A stretch of DNA of 6,242 bases from Alistipes sp. (lineage in GTDB: Bacteria; Bacteroidota; Bacteroidia; Bacteroidales; Rikenellaceae). The position numbers were made by a program, and so were the translations under genes. Within the stretch, counting starts at the first letter, position 1. Each line of letters starts with the position of its first letter. Under the pieces are notes generated by a model that had not been told where the DNA came from, made no database searches, and saw only the letters and a list, made by a program, of their open reading frames with translations. The stretch covers positions 1-6,242 of the forward strand of contig JAIEHQ010000023.1 in assembly GCA_029065825.1 (NCBI GenBank), given 5' to 3'. Below are positions 1 to 6,242 of the stretch, one piece after another.

Positions 1-5
1 TTCAT
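1..5 (-). other. Possible first codon of a further downstream gene, cut by window edge
   Basis: Five nt after the pump's TAA the minus strand reads GCGAG then ATG (5-3) and AA before the window ends. Such spacing matches the 9 and 12 nt gaps inside this operon, so another cotranscribed gene may begin here. Five bases cannot establish a gene; an ATG may occur by chance. Confidence 0.2.
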
Positions 6-10
6 CTCGC

Positions 11-3000
11 TTATATGTTTATCTGTTTTCCATCGGGATTGACCATCTTCTCCTGCTCGGTGCGCTGGTGGCGGTTCATGAAGATCGAGTAGAGCACCGG
101 CACGATGAAGAGGGTCAGCAGCGTCGAGCAGGTCAGGCCGCCGATCACGGCGATACCCATCGGCTGCCAGGTCTCGGAGCCGGCACCCGACCCGATGGCC
201 AGCGGCACCATGCCGAGAATCGTCGTGAAGGAGGTCATCAGCACCGGACGCAGACGGCTCTTGCCGCCGGCGATCACCGCCTCGAAGACCCCGGCGCCGC
301 GCTCGATGAGCAGGTTCATGTAATCGACCATCACGATACCGTTCTTGGTCACGATGCCCACCAGCATGATCGCGCCGATCAGTGCGATGATCGAGAGCGG
401 CGTGTGGGTTATCCAGAGCGCCAGGAAGACACCCGTGAAGGCGAACGGAATGGTAAACATGATGATGAAGGGGAACTTGAGCGACTCGAACTGCGTGGCC
501 ATGACGATATAGACCAGAATCAGGATCAGCAGCCCCAGCATGCCGATGTCGGAGAAGGCATCGCCCTGATCCTCGACCGTACCGCCCACGTCGAGCGCCA
601 CGCCGTCCGGCGCGGGATACTCCTCGATCAGGCGGCGCACCTCGGGCAGCACCTCGCCCAGGGCCACACCGGCACCCAGCGACGACTTGACGCTGATGAC
701 GCGCTGGCGGTTCTCGCGCTCGATCATCGGCGCGGCATACTCCTCGACGACGGTGCCGACCTCGCTCAGGCGCACGGGCCGTCCCGCCGCGCTGTAAAGC
801 GTGATCTCCTCGACATCCTCGACCGAGGTGCGGAACGGCTCGCCGTAGCGCACCACGATGTCGTACTCATCGCCGTCCTCGCGGTACTTCGAGGCGACCA
901 GACCGTCGATGCGGTTGCGCACCGCCTGCGATGCCGTCGCGCTGTTCATGCCGTAGTAGGAGAGCTTGTCGCGGTCGAAGACCACGTTCAGCTCGGGACG
1001 CAGCTCATCGCGCGAGAGCTGCACGTCGCGCACGCCCGGGATTCGGGCCATCTGCTCCAACAGGTCGTGCGCCACCCGGTTCGTGACCTCCATATCGAAG
1101 CCGAAGACCTTGATATCGACGGTGCTCGCACCGCTCATGCTTCCGTTCTGTCCGCCCGGCGTGACCGAATATTCGCGCACCTCGGGAATCCGGTCCAGCT
1201 CCAGACGCAGCAGGTCCGAGATCTCGTAGATCGAGCGCTCGCGCTCGGTCGAACGCGGCAGACGCATGTTGTAGTTGATGATGTGCGAACCGGTGGTCTG
1301 CATCGCCGCGAAGGCGTTGTCCGACGAGCTGGCACCCGACGAGGCCGACACCAGCTCGATCTCGGGGAAGCGCTCGTAGATGATGCTGTCGATCTCGCGG
1401 GCCACGCGCGCCGTATATTCGACCGAGAGGTTCTGCTCCAGCTTCACGGTAGCCGAGATGCGGCCGTTGTCCGAAGGCGGGAAGAACTCGGTGGGAACGC
1501 GCGAGAGCAGCAGCAGCGATACCAGGAAGATCGACATGGTGCCGAAGAAGGTAATGCGGCGATGGCCGACCACCCAGCGCAGCATCCGCGCATACACCTC
1601 GTCGAGCCAGGCGAGCGCCCGGTCGATCGGCTTGTAAACGATGCCGATGCCCTTGTAGTCGTGCTCGCCGCCGTCGATCTTGAGCATGTAGGCAGACATC
1701 ATCGGAGTCAGCGTGATGGCCGCCGTCGTCGAGACGCACACCACGATCGAGACGATCCAGCCCAGCTCGCGGAACATGATGCCCATCATGCCCGGCACCA
1801 TCGTCAGCGGGAGGAACACGGCGACCACCACCAGCGTGGTGGCGATGACCGACAGCCACACCTCGTTGGTCGCGTAGATGGCCGCCTCCTTCGGGTTCGA
1901 TCCCTTCTCGATATGGGTGGTAATGTTCTCCAGCACCACGATCGCGTCATCGACCACCATACCGATGGCGATCGATAGCGACGAGAGCGAAATGATGTTG
2001 AGCGTCGATCCCGTCGCGAAGAGGTAGATGAACGAACAGATCAGCGACACGGGGATCGTCATGCAGATGATGAAGGTCGCCCTCCAGCGCCCGAGGAAGA
2101 TCATCACGACGAGCACCACGAAGATGAAGGCGTACATGACCGTCTCCGAGAGCGAACCGATGGCATCGGTAATCTCCTGCGAGGCCTCGAAGATCAGCTG
2201 CATCTTCACGTCCTTGGGCAGCGATTTCTGAATATCGGGCAGCATCCGCTGGATCTTCTTGACGATATTGACGGTGTTGGACCCCGACTGTTTCTGGATC
2301 ATCACGCGCACGCCCAGCTCGCCGTTCACGCGCTCGTCCATCGTCGATTTTTCGAGCGTGTCGCGGATCTGAGCGATGTCGGAAAGCATGATCGTCCGCC
2401 CGCCGGCGTTCGAGACCACCACCTTGCGCAGGTCGATCTCCGAATCCTTGAACTCGCCGTCGGCCTTGATGTTGAAAGTGTTGTTGCCGATGTCGATCGT
2501 GCCGCTCGGGATATTGACGTTCTCCGCGGCGATGATGCCTCCGAGCTGCTCGACGGTCAGGTTGTAGGCCTTGAGCTTCTGCGGGTCGATATTGACCTGC
2601 ACTTCGCGCTCGGGCGCACCCATCACGGTCACGGCACCCACGCCGTCCACCCGGTTGAGCACATTGACCAGCTTGTCGTCGAGAATCTTGTTGATCGCCG
2701 GATAGCTCTCGTCGGCCGTGACGGCGAGCATCATCACGGGAATCATCGAGGTCGAGAACTTGAAGATCGTCGGATAGTCCACCTCGTCGGGCAGCTGCGA
2801 CTGCACGCGGCTGACCGCATCGCGGATCTCGTTGGCCCCTTCGGTCAGGTCGGAGCCGTACTCGAATTCGACGGTAATCATCGAGACGTTGTCCTGCGAT
2901 TTGGAGGTCAGCTTCTTCAGGTTGCTGACCGTATTGAGGTTGTCCTCCAGCAGGCGGGTCACGTTGGTCTCTATATTGGCCGCATTGGCACCCGGATAGG

Positions 3001-3148
3001 TCGTGATGACGCTGATCTGGGGGATCTCGATGTCGGGAAACTGATCGACGGCGAGATTGGCCAGCGAAAAGAGTCCGAAGACGATGAGTCCCACGAAGAG
3101 CAGGATCGTCGAGATCGGTTTTCGCACCGCTGTTTCGTAAATTTTCAT
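11..3148 (-). CDS. RND-family multidrug efflux transporter, inner-membrane permease (AcrB/HAE1-like)
   Basis: Proton-driven inner-membrane pump, expected to act as a homotrimer that takes substrates from the periplasm or outer leaflet. The protein has 1045 residues, close to AcrB (1049), with the duplicated RND fold: TM1 (about 11-31), a large periplasmic porter/docking region (32-333), TM2-TM6 (334-487), TM7 (530-549), a second periplasmic region (550-866), and TM8-TM12 (867-1023). The proton-relay residues are all present: D400 and D401 in GMVVDDAIVVLENI, K935 in GIVTKNGIVMVDYMN, and R965 and T972 in SRLRPVLMTSF. By counting, these match AcrB D407, D408, K940, R971 and T978. The adjacent Asp pair and single Lys favour the HAE1 drug-efflux class over CzcA-type metal pumps; the partner genes fit either. 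The ATG at 3148 begins MKIYETAVRKPISTILLF, the usual cytoplasmic start before TM1. It lies 12 nt after the adaptor stop, with GGA in an A-rich leader. Stop is TAA at 13-11. No break or truncation is seen. Substrates unknown. Confidence 0.97.
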   Translation of the reverse strand: MKIYETAVRKPISTILLFVGLIVFGLFSLANLAVDQFPDIEIPQISVITTYPGANAANIETNVTRLLEDNLNTVSNLKKLTSKSQDNVSMITVEFEYGSDLTEGANEIRDAVSRVQSQLPDEVDYPTIFKFSTSMIPVMMLAVTADESYPAINKILDDKLVNVLNRVDGVGAVTVMGAPEREVQVNIDPQKLKAYNLTVEQLGGIIAAENVNIPSGTIDIGNNTFNIKADGEFKDSEIDLRKVVVSNAGGRTIMLSDIAQIRDTLEKSTMDERVNGELGVRVMIQKQSGSNTVNIVKKIQRMLPDIQKSLPKDVKMQLIFEASQEITDAIGSLSETVMYAFIFVVLVVMIFLGRWRATFIICMTIPVSLICSFIYLFATGSTLNIISLSSLSIAIGMVVDDAIVVLENITTHIEKGSNPKEAAIYATNEVWLSVIATTLVVVAVFLPLTMVPGMMGIMFRELGWIVSIVVCVSTTAAITLTPMMSAYMLKIDGGEHDYKGIGIVYKPIDRALAWLDEVYARMLRWVVGHRRITFFGTMSIFLVSLLLLSRVPTEFFPPSDNGRISATVKLEQNLSVEYTARVAREIDSIIYERFPEIELVSASSGASSSDNAFAAMQTTGSHIINYNMRLPRSTERERSIYEISDLLRLELDRIPEVREYSVTPGGQNGSMSGASTVDIKVFGFDMEVTNRVAHDLLEQMARIPGVRDVQLSRDELRPELNVVFDRDKLSYYGMNSATASQAVRNRIDGLVASKYREDGDEYDIVVRYGEPFRTSVEDVEEITLYSAAGRPVRLSEVGTVVEEYAAPMIERENRQRVISVKSSLGAGVALGEVLPEVRRLIEEYPAPDGVALDVGGTVEDQGDAFSDIGMLGLLILILVYIVMATQFESLKFPFIIMFTIPFAFTGVFLALWITHTPLSIIALIGAIMLVGIVTKNGIVMVDYMNLLIERGAGVFEAVIAGGKSRLRPVLMTSFTTILGMVPLAIGSGAGSETWQPMGIAVIGGLTCSTLLTLFIVPVLYSIFMNRHQRTEQEKMVNPDGKQINI

Positions 3149-3160
3149 GCTTTTTTCCGG

Positions 3161-4204
3161 TTAATTGTTTTTCACTTCGACCGCTGCGCCGTCGCTCAGC
3201 TTCGAGAGCGCCGTGACGGCTACCTGCTCGCCGGGCTCCACGCCCGAGAGAATGTCGATGCGGTCGCCCACCTGACGGCCCACCTCAATCGAGCGGCGCT
3301 CGGCCACGCCGTCGCGCACGACATAGAGGTAGCGCTCCGAGGAGCCGACCTGCTTGAGCACCGCCACGTCTGGCACCAGCACGCCGGGCTTCGAACCCAT
3401 GTCGAAGATCGTGCGGGCGTACATGCCCGGGCGCAGCGCCTCGTCGCGGTTGGGCACGCGGATCTCGACGGTAAAGGTGCGCGTCGCGGGATCGAGCGCC
3501 GGATGGATGCGCGAGACGAAGCCTTCGAAGCGGCGGTCGGGGAAAAGCTCCACCCGCAGCTCGACGGGCATATCGACCCGCACCTGGCGGAAATACTGCT
3601 CCGGAATGTGGACGATGACCTTCAGCTGGTCGATCTGCATGATGTGCAGCACGGGCTGGTTCATGAACAGATCGCCCGGCTCGCCCTGGCGGGCGGTCAC
3701 CACGCCCGTCAGGGGCGAGAGCACCCGAATGTTGCGGTAGAGGTTGTCCACCGCCTCGCGCTGCACGTCGAGCTGGGCCTTGGCCTGCTCGATCTGCTGC
3801 TGCGAGATGCCTCCCGCCTCATAGACGGGCAGCAGCCGGTTGTAGTCGTTTTCGAGGGTCTGCAACTGCACGCGCAGCTGGTTGTACTGCGTCGGATCGA
3901 GCGTCAGCAGCAGCTCGCCCTGGCGCACCCGCGAGCCGACATCGACCAGAATGCGGTCGATATGCACGCCCGATGCCGCCGGGGTAATGTCGTTCTCCTT
4001 CCAGGCCTGGATCTCGGAGGTAAACTCCTCGGTCAGCTCCACCTGACGCGCCACGGCCTCCTCGGTCTTCGTGAGCACCCGCTCCGGGGCAACCTCCGTC
4101 GTCGCGACGCTCTTCTTGCCCGAGCAGCCCGCCGCGACAGCCGCCGCGGCAAACAATACGATCAATTTTCTCTTCATGGTATCTTTTGTTTTTCGATTTT
4201 TCAT
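3161..4204 (-). CDS. RND efflux periplasmic adaptor subunit (membrane fusion protein), lipoprotein
   Basis: AcrA/MexA-type adaptor linking the inner-membrane pump to the outer-membrane channel. The protein has 347 residues. A lipoprotein signal with lipobox AAGC puts the acylated Cys at 27. Domains in order: first half of the lipoyl-like barrel-sandwich (about 72-104, with VDVGSRVRQGELLLTLD), a coiled-coil alpha-hairpin (about 105-156), the second barrel-sandwich half (about 157-190, VLSPLTGVVTARQGEPGD), beta-barrel (about 194-268, with HPALDPATRTFTVEIRV and LRPGMYA), and a membrane-proximal domain (270-345). The hairpin tip carries R123, V127 and S134, a near match to the R-x3-L-x6-S channel-docking motif. 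Start choice: ATG 4204 has AGGAG six nt upstream. An internal ATG at 4177 would give a more typical 17-residue signal and is preceded by A-rich sequence, so it is a real alternative. The gene is tightly packed between the channel (9 nt) and the pump (12 nt), implying one transcript. Confidence 0.95.
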   Translation of the reverse strand: MKNRKTKDTMKRKLIVLFAAAAVAAGCSGKKSVATTEVAPERVLTKTEEAVARQVELTEEFTSEIQAWKENDITPAASGVHIDRILVDVGSRVRQGELLLTLDPTQYNQLRVQLQTLENDYNRLLPVYEAGGISQQQIEQAKAQLDVQREAVDNLYRNIRVLSPLTGVVTARQGEPGDLFMNQPVLHIMQIDQLKVIVHIPEQYFRQVRVDMPVELRVELFPDRRFEGFVSRIHPALDPATRTFTVEIRVPNRDEALRPGMYARTIFDMGSKPGVLVPDVAVLKQVGSSERYLYVVRDGVAERRSIEVGRQVGDRIDILSGVEPGEQVAVTALSKLSDGAAVEVKNN

Positions 4205-4210
4205 TTGTCT

Positions 4211-4215
4211 CTCCT
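4211..4215 (-). promoter_or_regulatory. Shine-Dalgarno-like site for the adaptor gene
   Basis: The minus strand reads AGGAG six nt before ATG 4204, and its first two bases belong to the TAG stop of the outer-membrane factor gene. It is the best-spaced Shine-Dalgarno match in the locus and the main argument for the longer adaptor start. Bacteroidota often do not rely on such sites, so this is supportive rather than decisive against the internal ATG at 4177. Confidence 0.5.
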
Positions 4216-5545
4216 ACTCCGTGCGTCCGACGATCCGGTCGTACTCGGCCTGGGCCGCCAGATAGTCGTAGATGGCCTGCGAGAAGCTCAGGTGGGCCTG
4301 CGTCATGGCCAGCTGCGCCGAGTTGAGTTCGAGGATCGTACCCGCTCCGGCACGATAGCGCGTGTCCGAAATCGAGTAGGCCTTGTCGGCCTGAGCCACC
4401 GTACGCTCCTGGGCGAACATCGTCTCGCGGGCCGTCATCAGGTTGTTGATGGCCGCCTCCAGCTCGACGCGCACCCCCTCGCGGGCATACTCGCGCTGCA
4501 GGTCGAGCTGCCTGATCTGGTTGCGGATCGAGCGCGCCTGACTCGATTTGGTAAGTCCCGAGAAGATCGGGATCGAAACCTGAATGCCCGCCGAGATCGG
4601 GTGCTGCCACCAGAAGCTCGACGAGGCGGGCGCCGTACCCGCCGTGCCGCCCATCATGTCGCCGAAGCTCAGGCGGGACATGTCGTTGCCCGTGATGGTC
4701 GCATTGCCGAAGGCGGCGACGGTCGGCATGCGGCCGGCATTGACGGTCTTGAGCTGCATGGCCAGCACCTCGGCCTGAATGTCGAGCGAGCGCAGCTGCG
4801 AGTTGTCGGACAGATCGGTCGAAAAGCTCTCCCCGCCGGCGAGAACCCGATCGCGCAGGTCGTCCAAACGTCCCGACACCTCGATCTCCACCTCTTCCGG
4901 CACCGAGAGGTACATCTTGAGCATCAGCTTGGCCAGCGCGATCGAATTCTCGGTCTGCAGGATCGTCGGATTGAGGTTGCTCAGCTGCACCTCGGCCGTC
5001 AGCAGGTCGTACTCCGAAGCCAGACCGTTCTCGTACTGCACGCGCGTGTCATCGACCGTGCGCTGCACGGTAGCCTGCGACTCGCGCAGCACCTCGAGCG
5101 ACTGCTCGGCCAGCAGAATGTTGTAGAAAGCCTTCTTGACCTCGGCGGCCAGGTCGATGCGCGAGGCGCGCGCCGCCTCGACGGCCGCTTCGGCCTGTCG
5201 GCGATTCATCTTGAGGGTCCGATAGATCGTCGGCGCGAACAGCGGCAGGGAGATCGTCCCGGTCGCCGTCAGCGTGTTGTCCGCACCGAACGAAAGGCCC
5301 TTGGCCATCTCCTGCTTGACGATCGAGCGGGTGTAGGTCCCGTCGAGCGAGAGCTGCGGCAGCAGGTTGCCCCACGTCTGACGTTTCACATAATCGTAGC
5401 GCTCCACCTCCAGATCGGCCACCCGGATGGTCGGGTTCTCGCTCAGCGCGATCCGCAGCGCCTCATCGAGCGTGAGGGTCATCTGGGCCCGCGCGCCGAA
5501 AAGCCCCGCAGCGAGCAGACACACCGTAAAAAACAGTCTTTTCAT
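4214..5545 (-). CDS. TolC/OprM-type outer-membrane efflux channel protein
   Basis: Outer-membrane exit duct of the tripartite pump, expected to trimerise into a beta-barrel with a long periplasmic alpha-barrel. The protein has 443 residues. Residues 1-20 form a signal peptide (MKR, hydrophobic core, then ARA before Q21). There is no lipobox, so it resembles TolC rather than acylated OprM. The two tandem OEP repeats are visible: about 23-213 and 246-440. Matching elements are LLPQLSLDGTYT (61-72) with RMPTVAAFGNAT (272-283), ISLPLF (98-103) with VSIPIF (323-328), and YENGLASEYDLLTAEVQL (171-188) with RYRAGAGTILELNSAQLAM (396-414). The ATG at 5545 is the only sensible start, because an in-frame TAA lies 10 codons upstream with no ATG between. 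It has no well-spaced Shine-Dalgarno; AAGGAAG lies about 21 nt away, and the leader is A-rich as is usual in Bacteroidota. It is the first gene of the three-gene pump set; the adaptor starts 9 nt after its TAG. Confidence 0.95.
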   Translation of the reverse strand: MKRLFFTVCLLAAGLFGARAQMTLTLDEALRIALSENPTIRVADLEVERYDYVKRQTWGNLLPQLSLDGTYTRSIVKQEMAKGLSFGADNTLTATGTISLPLFAPTIYRTLKMNRRQAEAAVEAARASRIDLAAEVKKAFYNILLAEQSLEVLRESQATVQRTVDDTRVQYENGLASEYDLLTAEVQLSNLNPTILQTENSIALAKLMLKMYLSVPEEVEIEVSGRLDDLRDRVLAGGESFSTDLSDNSQLRSLDIQAEVLAMQLKTVNAGRMPTVAAFGNATITGNDMSRLSFGDMMGGTAGTAPASSSFWWQHPISAGIQVSIPIFSGLTKSSQARSIRNQIRQLDLQREYAREGVRVELEAAINNLMTARETMFAQERTVAQADKAYSISDTRYRAGAGTILELNSAQLAMTQAHLSFSQAIYDYLAAQAEYDRIVGRTE

Positions 5546-5594
5546 ATTCTTATCATTGATTCGTTTCTTCCTTTAAAACCATTTTCCCTCCCCG

Positions 5595-5622
5595 CCCGGC
5601 CGCCGCTTCGTGCGGCCCCGGG
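5595..5622. terminator. GC-rich hairpin in the regulator-pump spacer (no U-tract)
   Basis: A perfect six-bp inverted repeat (GGCCGC at 5598-5603 and GCGGCC at 5612-5617) around an eight-base loop can be extended by three more C-G pairs across a two-base bulge, covering 5595-5622. In the direction of transcription (minus strand) it is followed by a purine-rich stretch and no run of T, so it does not look like a standard intrinsic terminator. It may slow or attenuate read-through from the regulator gene, or mark an RNA-processing point. The structure is directly visible; its function is a guess. Confidence 0.3.
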
Positions 5623-5623
5623 C

Positions 5624-5638
5624 GCATCGCCCCGATGC
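5624..5638. promoter_or_regulatory. 15-bp dyad, candidate operator between regulator and pump genes
   Basis: GCATCG, three spacer bases, then CGATGC form a perfect 6-3-6 inverted repeat starting five bp after the regulator's stop codon. Size and symmetry are compatible with a TetR-family operator, and the location would let the repressor act on the pump genes. That role is inference: no promoter matching the Bacteroidota TTTG / TAnnTTTG pattern is visible in the spacer. The dyad could equally work as an RNA hairpin, or arise by chance in GC-rich DNA. It overlaps another possible small hairpin (5620-5632, GGGCG and CGCCC arms), so the two cannot form together. Confidence 0.3.
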
Positions 5639-5643
5639 CGGCA

Positions 5644-6242
5644 CTACCGGTAACGGGCGGCATAGGTCGCTATCAGCTCCCCCCCCCTCGGGGTGGCGAT
5701 CCCCCGGAAGAAGCAGACCAGAAGCTGTATGAAGGCCTGCGAACTGCTCATCCCCTCGGGGATCATCATCTCCGAGCGGGTCATCAGCGCCGTCGCCATG
5801 TAGTAGAGCATCGAGATGGCCAGATCGACATCGAAATCGTCGCGGAACAGACCGTCGGCGATTCCCTGCTCGAGCCGCTCCCGCAGCTTGCAGCGGTGAT
5901 GTTCCCGGTTGGCCTCCTCCAGACGGTTCCAGATCGCCGGATAGAACTTGCGGAGACTCGCCATGACGTGATACATCTCGCCCGAGACAAGCATCGTATC
6001 TTCGAGCACCAGAAAGATCTCCTCCAGAATATCGTGCGCATGCGCGCAAAGCTGCCGGTGGCGTGCGTCGATCTCCTCGCTCAGAAAGCGCATCGCCTCG
6101 AACAACAGGTTCTCCTTGTCGCCGAAGAGTTCGTACAGCGTACGCTTGGAGACCGACAGACGCGATGCGATATCGTCCATCCGCACGGACTTGGCCCCCT
6201 CCGCGATAAACATGCGCACCGTCTGCTCGACGATATATTCCC
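5644..6242 (-). CDS. TetR/AcrR-family transcriptional repressor, 5'-partial
   Basis: Probable ligand-responsive DNA-binding repressor of the efflux genes that follow it. The N-terminal helix-turn-helix is clear: VRMDDIASRLSVSKRTLYEL followed by FGDKENLLFEA is the classic TetR pattern (recognition helix around SKRTLYELF). The rest, about 140 residues, is helical and variable, as expected for the ligand-binding and dimerisation domain. A GTG at 6219 and an ATG at 6213 could be read as starts. However, the frame stays open to the window edge and encodes EYIVEQTVRMFIAEGA, which is the normal first helix of the family. The true start therefore lies just outside, probably fewer than about 15 codons away. 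The stop is TAG at 5646-5644. The gene lies codirectionally 98 bp ahead of the outer-membrane factor gene, so it may be cotranscribed with and autoregulate the operon (inference). Its promoter is outside the window. Oddity: a G9 run in codons near the C-terminus. Family is certain; ligand unknown. Confidence 0.93.
   Translation of the reverse strand, partial: EYIVEQTVRMFIAEGAKSVRMDDIASRLSVSKRTLYELFGDKENLLFEAMRFLSEEIDARHRQLCAHAHDILEEIFLVLEDTMLVSGEMYHVMASLRKFYPAIWNRLEEANREHHRCKLRERLEQGIADGLFRDDFDVDLAISMLYYMATALMTRSEMMIPEGMSSSQAFIQLLVCFFRGIATPRGGELIATYAARYR
5679..5687. repeat. Homopolymer run of nine (C9 plus strand, G9 in the regulator coding strand)
   Basis: Nine consecutive C on the plus strand are read as G9 across codons AGG GGG GGG GAG of the TetR-family gene, 11 codons before its stop. 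A CCCC-TC-GGGG fold is also possible with the GGGG at 5690-5693. Runs of this length are prone to slippage. In the present phase the C-terminus ends RGGELIATYAARYR, which looks like a normal family ending, so nine is probably the functional length. Losing one G gives an immediate TGA, while gaining one extends the frame to a TAA at 5575-5573. Confidence 0.85.

Noticed and set aside
1005..1859. 284-codon minus-strand frame within the pump gene
   Set aside because: It is out of frame with the pump, has low-complexity G/R/A/H-rich composition typical of shifted GC-rich codons, and shows no start context or domain.
68..1978. 636-codon open frame on the plus strand inside the pump gene
   Set aside because: It is in codon register with the pump gene, so its stops could occur only where the pump uses TTA, CTA or TCA codons, which GC-rich genes rarely use. 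The translation is rich in H, R, D and L with no domain-like pattern, whereas the minus strand encodes a textbook RND pump over the whole stretch.
5571..5580. TTTT/AAAG stretch considered as a Bacteroidota promoter element or terminator tail
   Set aside because: It does not match TAnnTTTG, has no TTTG element at the right distance upstream, and the T run is only four bases and lies about 18 bp past the hairpin.
3503..5653. 716-codon plus-strand open frame spanning adaptor, channel and spacer
   Set aside because: It has the same register effect: adaptor and channel genes happen to share one frame (start positions equal modulo 3), so the antisense frame stays open across both. Composition is low in variety (H, R, D, L, Q) and it matches no family I recognise, while both genes beneath it are well supported.
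5573..6049. 158-codon minus-strand frame overlapping the regulator
   Set aside because: It is an alternate-frame shadow of the TetR-family gene. It matters only as the C-terminal extension that would result from a one-base gain in the G9 tract.
1..6242. Search for tRNA/rRNA genes, CRISPR arrays, insertion sequences or phage genes
   Set aside because: No repeat-spacer pattern, tRNA-like cloverleaf, transposase motif or terminal inverted repeats were seen; coding sequence fills nearly all of the window.

Overview
The window holds one compact tripartite drug-efflux locus read entirely from the minus strand. In transcription order (right to left) it contains a TetR/AcrR-type repressor gene (5' end cut by the window edge), a TolC/OprM-type outer-membrane factor, a lipoprotein periplasmic adaptor (membrane fusion protein), and an AcrB-type RND inner-membrane pump. 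The order outer-membrane factor, adaptor, pump with a TetR gene directly upstream is common in Bacteroidota. The GC-rich coding sequence (roughly 60% by eye), A-rich stretches ahead of start codons and absence of an obvious sigma-70 promoter would fit a high-GC Bacteroidales such as Alistipes. That assignment is inference from style, not from a marker gene.

Layout. 5644-6242: TetR-family regulator, missing only its first several codons, with an uninterrupted 9-G run (coding strand) near its 3' end. 5546-5643: a 98-bp spacer with two GC-rich inverted repeats and then a short AT-rich leader. 4214-5545: outer-membrane factor. 3161-4204: adaptor, starting 9 nt after the previous stop. 11-3148: RND pump, starting 12 nt after the adaptor stop. 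Positions 1-10: only 10 nt, possibly holding the ATG of a further gene just outside the window.

How it works together. By analogy with AcrAB-TolC and MexAB-OprM, the pump uses proton flow through its membrane Asp-Asp-Lys relay to drive substrate through periplasmic porter domains. The adaptor, lipid-anchored at its N-terminal Cys, bridges the pump to the outer-membrane channel, and the TetR protein probably represses the operon until it binds a ligand. All catalytic and structural hallmarks are intact, so this looks like a working pump. Substrates cannot be told from the sequence.

I found no evidence for a previously undescribed system. The points most worth a second look are the G9 tract, where a one-base slip would truncate or extend the regulator, and the dyads between the regulator and the pump genes. 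The very long plus-strand open frames are antisense shadows.
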